NCBI GenBank assembly: GCA_029776555.1
Contig: JAKOSZ010000358.1
Coordinates: 1 to 8,485, forward strand
DNA length: 8,485 bases
From: Bacillota bacterium
GTDB lineage: Bacteria > Bacillota > Clostridia > Acetivibrionales > JAKOSZ01
Direction of reading: 5' to 3'
The notes beneath the pieces are model-generated. The model searched no databases and was not told the DNA's origin. It saw only the letters and a list, made by a program, of their open reading frames with translations. The translations under genes and the position numbers were made by a program. Of the stretch, positions 4,590-8,485 are shown one piece after another. Every line of letters starts with the position of its first letter. Positions within the stretch are counted from its first letter, which is position 1.

Positions 4590-6870
4590 GGCCCCCACCC
4601 CAGCTGAATTCCCCCTCATTGAAAGAGAGGCTTCTAAGCTTTTCCGCCATCCCTGAAAACCTCATGGTTTCCCTTAAGTTTGCAACCATCCGGTGCAGGG
4701 CTTTTTCGCTTCCCACCAGGATTACCAGCTCCCTGGCCCTGGTCACGGCAGTATAGAGAAGGTTCCTGGTCATCAAAACCTCCGGCCCGGGGAAAACGGG
4801 CATAATCACCACGGGGAACTCGCTCCCCTGGCTTTTGTGCACTGTTATGGCATAGGCCGGTTCAATTTCATCCAGTATGCTGAAGTCATACTCAACCAGC
4901 CTCTCGTCCTCGAACAGGACCTCTATTTTCTGCTCCTGGTGGTCTATCCTCCTTATGGTGCCCGTATCCCCGTTAAACACGCCCAGGCCTTCGCCCTTTC
5001 CGGAGGACACCCTCTTCCAGCGCAGCTCATAGTTGTTCCTGATCTGCATCACCCGGTCCCCTTCTCTGAACACGAAGTCCCCGTAGGCTTTCTCCATTTT
5101 TCTTCCGTCCCGGGGGTTTAACAGTTTCTGAAGCTCAATGTTCAGGCTGGCAACGCCGGTCACTCCCTTTTTTGTAGGCGTAAGCACCTGAATGTGCTTT
5201 ACCGGGTTATAGCCGTACTTGGCCGGAAGCCTGCCGGAACAGAGCTCTCCTATGGTCTTTAGGGCAGCCGTAGGGCTTGCGTGGCGGATAAAGAAGAAGT
5301 CCTTGTGGCTTAAATTCAGTATCGGGGCTTCCCCCCTGTTAATCCGGTGGGCATTTACCGTAATCATGCTCATCTGGGCCTGCCTGAAAATCTCCGTCAG
5401 CTTTACCGTCTTTATAACCCCGCTCATAATTATGTCTTTTAAGACATTGCCGGCCCCCACCGAAGGCAGCTGGTCCACGTCCCCCACAAGCACAAGCCTC
5501 GTACCGGGAACGATAGCTTTTAAAAGGTGGTTCATGAGAAGCACGTCAACCATGGACATCTCATCAATAATGACCACATCGGCTTCCAGCGGGTTGTTTT
5601 CATTCCTGGCAAAAAACAGCTCCGTTTCATCATCGCCCATGTAGCCAATTTCCAGCAGCCTGTGGATGGTTTTGGCCTCATACCCGGTGGCTTCGGACAT
5701 GTTCTTGGCCGCCCTTCCTGTTGGCGCGGCCAAAGCCGCCGTGTAGCCTTCTTTCTCCAGCAGCCTTATTATGCTCTTTATTATGGTGGTCTTCCCCGTG
5801 CCCGGCCCGCCGGTTATGACTATAACGCCGTTTTTAAGGGCTTCCTCCACCGCCCTTTTCTGACCGGCGGAGAGGACAATGCCCTCCTCTTTCTGGATCT
5901 CCTTTAGCCTGTCCTCTATGTCCTTCAACTCCCCTTTGAAAGGGGTTGCCGCCAGCTCCGCCAGTCTCCTGCACACATTGGTTTCCGCATAGTAGTACGG
6001 AAGGAGGTACACCCTTGTCTCCTCCTGCCGTTTCTCAACCACCACCACCCTGTCAACGGCCAGGGACATGAGGGCGTCGTCTATGCTTTCAAGGCTTACG
6101 TTGAGAAGCTGGCAGGTATAGTCTTTTAGCTGTTCTTCCGGCAGGTAGGTGTGCCCCCCGGAAGCGGCCGCCTGGGACAGGACATACTTTATCCCGCTGT
6201 AAACCCTGAACCTGGAAGTGGGTTCTATACCCAGGCTCCGGGCAATGGCATCCGCCTTCTTAAAACCTATTCCCAGCGCCTGGTCGGCAAGCCTGTAAGG
6301 GTTTTCCTTAATGGCCTCTATGGTCCTTTCCCCGAAGGTCCTGTATATTTTGGCGGCGTAAATGGGGCTTATGCCATAGCCCTGCAGGAACATTACCACC
6401 TGGTGGAGCTCCCTCTGCTCCTGAAAGGCCTGTCCGATTTTTAAGGCCTTTTCAAGGCCTATGCCTTTTATTTCCGAAAGCTTCTCCGGGCAGGACTCGA
6501 TTACCTCCAGGGTTTTTTCCCCGAACCTTTCCACTATTCTGGCGGCGGTGACGGGTCCCACACCTTTGACTATCCCGGAGGAAAGGTATTTCAGTATTGC
6601 GCTTTCAGTCCTGGGCATGATTTTCCTGTATTCCTCAACCCTGAACTGCTCGCCGTAATCCGGGTGGGTCACCCACTCCCCCGACAGCTCCAGGGTTTCG
6701 CCAACATTAATAAAAGGCATATAGCCTACGGCGGTTATGACCTCTTCTCCTCTTTTTATGCAGCACACGGTATAGCCGTTTGCCTCATTTGAATAGATTA
6801 GCTCCTCAACCACACCCTCAATATATACCAATGCCTTCACCTGTCCCATAGAATTTGAGCTGCTACACAT
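4582..6870 (-). CDS. recD2: RecD2-type (RecD/TraA family) SF1 DNA helicase
   Basis: RecD2 is a 5'-3' superfamily 1B helicase acting without RecBC in DNA repair and replication-fork maintenance. The 762-residue length is normal. In order: an OB-like N-terminal domain (IEGVVEELIYSNEANGYTV from 17), helix-hairpin-helix DNA-binding repeats (about 90-215; GVGPVTAARI, KGIGLEKALK, GIGFKKADAI), Walker A GGPGTGKTT (354-362), Walker B VVIIDEMSM (432-440), motif III GDVDQLPSVG (463-472), a C-terminal UvrD-like domain with AITVHKSQGSEF (674-685), and motif VI AVTRARE (708-714). All catalytic motifs are intact. The start is uncertain. ATG 6870 lies directly after an in-frame stop and about 15 bases from a GGGGAGGG site, which is too far. 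ATG 6849 has no site. TTG 6831 follows AGGTG by 6 bases and gives MVYIEGVVEE, typical of the family. Its last 8 bases overlap comFC. Confidence 0.96.
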   Translation of the reverse strand: MCSSSNSMGQVKALVYIEGVVEELIYSNEANGYTVCCIKRGEEVITAVGYMPFINVGETLELSGEWVTHPDYGEQFRVEEYRKIMPRTESAILKYLSSGIVKGVGPVTAARIVERFGEKTLEVIESCPEKLSEIKGIGLEKALKIGQAFQEQRELHQVVMFLQGYGISPIYAAKIYRTFGERTIEAIKENPYRLADQALGIGFKKADAIARSLGIEPTSRFRVYSGIKYVLSQAAASGGHTYLPEEQLKDYTCQLLNVSLESIDDALMSLAVDRVVVVEKRQEETRVYLLPYYYAETNVCRRLAELAATPFKGELKDIEDRLKEIQKEEGIVLSAGQKRAVEEALKNGVIVITGGPGTGKTTIIKSIIRLLEKEGYTAALAAPTGRAAKNMSEATGYEAKTIHRLLEIGYMGDDETELFFARNENNPLEADVVIIDEMSMVDVLLMNHLLKAIVPGTRLVLVGDVDQLPSVGAGNVLKDIIMSGVIKTVKLTEIFRQAQMSMITVNAHRINRGEAPILNLSHKDFFFIRHASPTAALKTIGELCSGRLPAKYGYNPVKHIQVLTPTKKGVTGVASLNIELQKLLNPRDGRKMEKAYGDFVFREGDRVMQIRNNYELRWKRVSSGKGEGLGVFNGDTGTIRRIDHQEQKIEVLFEDERLVEYDFSILDEIEPAYAITVHKSQGSEFPVVIMPVFPGPEVLMTRNLLYTAVTRARELVILVGSEKALHRMVANLRETMRFSGMAEKLRSLSFNEGEFSWGGGHV

Positions 6871-6881
6871 TTAGTATATAA

Positions 6882-6925
6882 CAAGCCCTCCCCGATTGAA
6901 AGGCTTGTCCGCCGCCGCTGGCGGA
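6882..6925 (-). other. Two adjacent stem-loops upstream of recD2
   Basis: Minus-strand TCCGCC (6925-6920) pairs with GGCGGA (6913-6908), and immediately after it CAAGCC (6907-6902) pairs with GGCTTG (6887-6882). The second loop contains GGGGAGGG, the only strong purine-rich site before recD2. No T-run follows, so these are not a standard terminator. A TATACT element at 6878-6873 could be a -10 box, but its partner at -35 (TTTCAA) is weak. Confidence 0.35.
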
Positions 6926-6950
6926 ATGCCCTCAGTCCCGGGGAAGAGGC

Positions 6951-7319
6951 TTAAGTGCCGTGGTTTTCCCCCTCTTCCTCGCTTTCGCCGAATTCTCCCA
7001 TGAGCCTTTCCCTCTCGTCATATTTTAAGACCGTGATGTTCTCAAAGCTTCTTTTGAGTTTCTGAAGGATATTCAATGTTTTGTCCTCTGACCCCATGTC
7101 GATAATGGTAAGCTTGCCCCCCGGAATGTCCCGGCTCAAAAGGCTTCTCACTATGCCTTCGATGGCCTCTTCCCTGTCCTTTACAAGGATGGCCAGCCTG
7201 ACATTCTTATCGTCGGCAAGACTCTTCCTCTGCACAGTGTCCACCGCCGAAAAAATCAGGGATATGATGCCGTATAAGCCCATTAAAAGCAGCAAAATTT
7301 CCAACACCATGTCTAACAT
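6951..7319 (-). CDS. Small membrane-anchored protein with a partial family 2 glycosyltransferase fold
   Basis: I do not recognise a named family for this 122-residue protein. Residues 4-25 form one hydrophobic segment (VLEILLLLMGLYGIISLIF), probably a membrane anchor. Residues 40-82 resemble the start of a GT2 (GT-A) domain: VRLAILVKDREEAIEGIVRS parallels the usual first strand and helix, and TIIDMGSEDKT (71-81) parallels the VVDDGSTDGT nucleotide-binding segment. The protein then ends in an acidic tail (GESEEEGENHGT). The later DXD metal-binding and catalytic regions are absent, so transferase activity is unlikely. ATG 7319 has an AGGAGG site 6 bases upstream, a good sign that it is translated. 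Only about 80 bases separate the stop from recD2, so the missing part is not there in another frame. It could be a decayed enzyme or a stand-alone scaffold or sensor domain. Confidence 0.75.
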   Translation of the reverse strand: MLDMVLEILLLLMGLYGIISLIFSAVDTVQRKSLADDKNVRLAILVKDREEAIEGIVRSLLSRDIPGGKLTIIDMGSEDKTLNILQKLKRSFENITVLKYDERERLMGEFGESEEEGENHGT

Positions 7320-7560
7320 GGAGCTCCTCCTCTCTTTTAGCCAAAAAGCCGTCCCGGATTCTCCCCAATAAGCTTAAGCCGGATAAAGAATCACCGCCTC
7401 GTTAAGGCCTCCCCTGCGCCCGACAGAAAGCTGAAGCTTCCCCCGGCATTCCAGCCAGAGTTCCCCCGCTAGCATACTATGAGGGGGATATTTCTTTTGC
7501 TACACACTGATAGAATGAGAAGCATAAGAAAGCCGGGCGGCCGCTTCTTACAAAAGGCGT
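7320..7560 (-). other. Gene-free, possibly structured leader upstream of the small membrane protein
   Basis: This stretch holds no credible gene. On the minus strand several hairpins can be drawn in series: TAAGAA-GC with GC-T-TTCTTA (7525-7550), TCCCCC with GGGGGA (7462-7488), CTGGC with GCCGG (7443-7458, one G-U pair), and GATTCT with AGAATC (7357-7392). The region is rich in G-runs. It ends in the AGGAGG site (7326-7331) of the downstream gene. I looked for T-box, SAM, TPP, cobalamin, c-di-GMP and c-di-AMP riboswitch signatures and recognised none. No strong promoter was found; a weak TTGTAA and TCTTAT pair sits at the upstream edge. A structured RNA is possible but unproven. Confidence 0.3.
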
Positions 7561-7595
7561 AAAAATAGCAGCCTGCCTTTTTGCTTACAGGCTGC
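7561..7595 (-). terminator. Intrinsic terminator downstream of metK
   Basis: Minus-strand GCAGCCTG (7595-7588) pairs with CAGGCTGC (7575-7568) in a perfect 8-bp stem with a 12-base loop, followed by TATTTTT. The plus strand has a T-run on the other side (7599-7605), so the hairpin could also stop transcription in the opposite direction. It lies about 115 bases after the metK stop and separates metK from the downstream genes. Confidence 0.9.
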
Positions 7596-7613
7596 CCGTT
7601 TTTTTATAGAAAT

Positions 7614-7631
7614 TGAAGGGCCGCCCCTTCA
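7614..7631 (-). other. Compact GC-rich stem-loop between metK and its terminator
   Basis: TGAAGGG and CCCTTCA form a perfect 7-bp stem closed by a 4-base GCGG loop. The following bases (ATTTCTAT) are only weakly T-rich, so this is at best an auxiliary terminator or an RNA 3'-end protector. Confidence 0.45.
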
Positions 7632-7679
7632 GTTTAATCTTTTGGGACAACCCCTCTCATGGTCCTTGTCTTTTAACTG
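7630..7679 (-). repeat. Long imperfect inverted repeat downstream of metK
   Basis: On the minus strand CAGTTAA pairs with TTAAACTG (one bulge), and inside it GACAA-CC pairs with GG-TTGTC (7670-7646, 3-base bulge). The whole 50-base unit is an imperfect palindrome built around a GGGACAACCCC core on the plus strand. It recalls GGGACA/TGTCCC palindromes that recur between genes in some Clostridia, but a single copy is visible here and the resemblance is from memory. Confidence 0.35.
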
Positions 7680-7711
7680 GTAAGACTTAACCTCTCCGCT
7701 TTTTTATAAAC

Positions 7712-8485
7712 TCACATCTTCTCGGCGCTCTTTCTTAAAATCTCGGCCTTGTCCACCCTCTCCCAGGCGAGGTCAACGTCGGTCCTCCCAAAGTGGCCGA
7801 AGGCCGCCGTCTGCTTATAAATGGGCCTTCTTAAGTCCAGGTCCCTTATTATCGCCGCAGGCCTTAAGTCAAAGTGTTTTTTCACCAGCCCGGTGAGCTT
7901 GTCCTCCGGCAAAAGCCCTGTCCCGAAAGTATCCACCGTTATGGATATGGGCCTGGCCACGCCTATGGCATAGGCAATCTGGACCTCACACTTTCCTGCC
8001 AGGCCTGCCGCCACTATGTTTTTAGCCACATACCTGGCGGCATAGCTGCCCGAACGGTCCACCTTTGTGGGGTCCTTGCCTGAAAAGGCGCCTCCCCCGT
8101 GTCTTGCGTATCCGCCGTATGTATCCACTATGATTTTCCGGCCGGTTAAACCCGAATCCCCCTGGGGGCCGCCGATGACGAACCTCCCGGTGGGGTTCAC
8201 CAGAAAGCGGGTCCCACCGTCTATGAGCCGCTCCGGTATTACCGGCTTAATCACCTGCTCAATAATGTCCCTCTCTATGGTGCCATGGTCTATGTCGGGG
8301 GCGTGCTGGGCCGATACAACCACAGTGTCTACCCTCACAGGCCTGCCGCTGTCGTACTCCACGGTCACCTGGGATTTCCCGTCGGGCCTTAAATAGCCCA
8401 GGACGCCTTCTTTCCTGAGCCGGCTCAACCTTCTTGCCAGCTTGTGGGCAAGGGATATGGGCATGGGCATGAGTTCTGGGGTCTC
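7712..8485 (-). CDS. metK: S-adenosylmethionine synthetase, C-terminal part (N-terminus beyond window)
   Basis: MetK makes S-adenosylmethionine from methionine and ATP in the cytoplasm. The frame is open to the right edge, giving the last 257 residues of a protein usually of 385-400, so about the first third is missing. The visible part begins ETPELMPMPISLAHKL, a conserved MetK segment. It includes the glycine-rich NPTGRFVIGGPQGDSGLTGR stretch, the active-site loop GGGAFSGKDPTKVD with its conserved Lys and Asp, ARYVAKNIVAAGLA, and the C-terminal AAFGHFGR. ATG 8470 is internal to the conserved block and not the real start. No substitution of a key residue was seen. The gene is followed by a hairpin cluster and a strong terminator, so it is probably not cotranscribed with the genes to its left. 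Any regulatory leader would lie outside the window. Confidence 0.98.
   Translation of the reverse strand, partial: ETPELMPMPISLAHKLARRLSRLRKEGVLGYLRPDGKSQVTVEYDSGRPVRVDTVVVSAQHAPDIDHGTIERDIIEQVIKPVIPERLIDGGTRFLVNPTGRFVIGGPQGDSGLTGRKIIVDTYGGYARHGGGAFSGKDPTKVDRSGSYAARYVAKNIVAAGLAGKCEVQIAYAIGVARPISITVDTFGTGLLPEDKLTGLVKKHFDLRPAAIIRDLDLRRPIYKQTAAFGHFGRTDVDLAWERVDKAEILRKSAEKM

Noticed and set aside
6870..6900. Possible sigma-A promoter before recD2 (TTTCAA, 17 bases, TATACT)
   Set aside because: Only half of the -35 positions match, and the -10 would touch the annotated start. Mentioned under the stem-loop entry but not called.
7469..7525. Minus-strand short frame of 18 codons starting ATG at 7525 (MLLILSVC...)
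   Set aside because: There is no ribosome binding site upstream and the frame spans two of the possible hairpins. Too weak to call a leader peptide.
7538..7545. GCGGCCGC palindrome in the leader region
   Set aside because: An 8-base palindrome in a GC-rich stem is explained by the hairpin at 7525-7550 and needs no separate function.
1..8485. Search for CRISPR repeats, transposase genes, tRNA, rRNA or a defence system
   Set aside because: No regularly spaced repeats, no transposase or recombinase motifs and no RNA gene signatures were seen; the genes are chromosomal housekeeping and flagellar genes.

Overview
The window looks like the chromosome of a flagellated Firmicute, probably a member of the Clostridia. 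The basis is the flagellar gene order comFC-yvyF-flgM-flgN-flgK, which is the Bacillus/Clostridia arrangement, together with strong AGGAGG-type ribosome binding sites, a RecD2-type helicase and moderate GC content. A genus cannot be named from this window. Every convincing gene lies on the minus strand, so transcription runs from the right end to the left end.

In transcription order the layout is as follows. (1) The C-terminal two thirds of metK (S-adenosylmethionine synthetase), cut by the right edge, followed by a cluster of hairpins that ends in a clear intrinsic terminator (7561-7595). (2) A leader of about 240 bases without a gene but with several possible hairpins, then a 122-residue membrane-anchored protein that carries only the first part of a family 2 glycosyltransferase fold. 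(3) A tightly packed set, recD2-comFC-yvyF, in which consecutive genes overlap by 8 bases. (4) An AT-rich gap with a sigma-28 (SigD/FliA) type promoter, then flgM (anti-sigma-28) and flgN (chaperone for FlgK and FlgL), closed by a strong terminator. (5) A near-perfect sigma-28 promoter, then two tandem, diverged flgK genes for hook-filament junction proteins. The second flgK runs off the left edge.

The genes of the left half form a late flagellar module. FlgM holds sigma-28 inactive until the hook is complete and FlgM is exported. FlgN keeps the junction proteins ready for export, and FlgK forms the hook-filament junction. Sigma-28 type motifs precede flgM and flgK, and a third possible one lies inside comFC upstream of yvyF. 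A terminator divides the regulatory genes (flgM-flgN) from the structural genes (flgK-flgK). The right half holds housekeeping and DNA-processing genes.

No mobile element, CRISPR array, tRNA, rRNA or defence system was seen. The points most worth a second look are the tandem flgK pair, the promoter and terminator layout, the truncated glycosyltransferase-like protein with its possible structured leader, and recD2 next to comFC where comFA would be expected.
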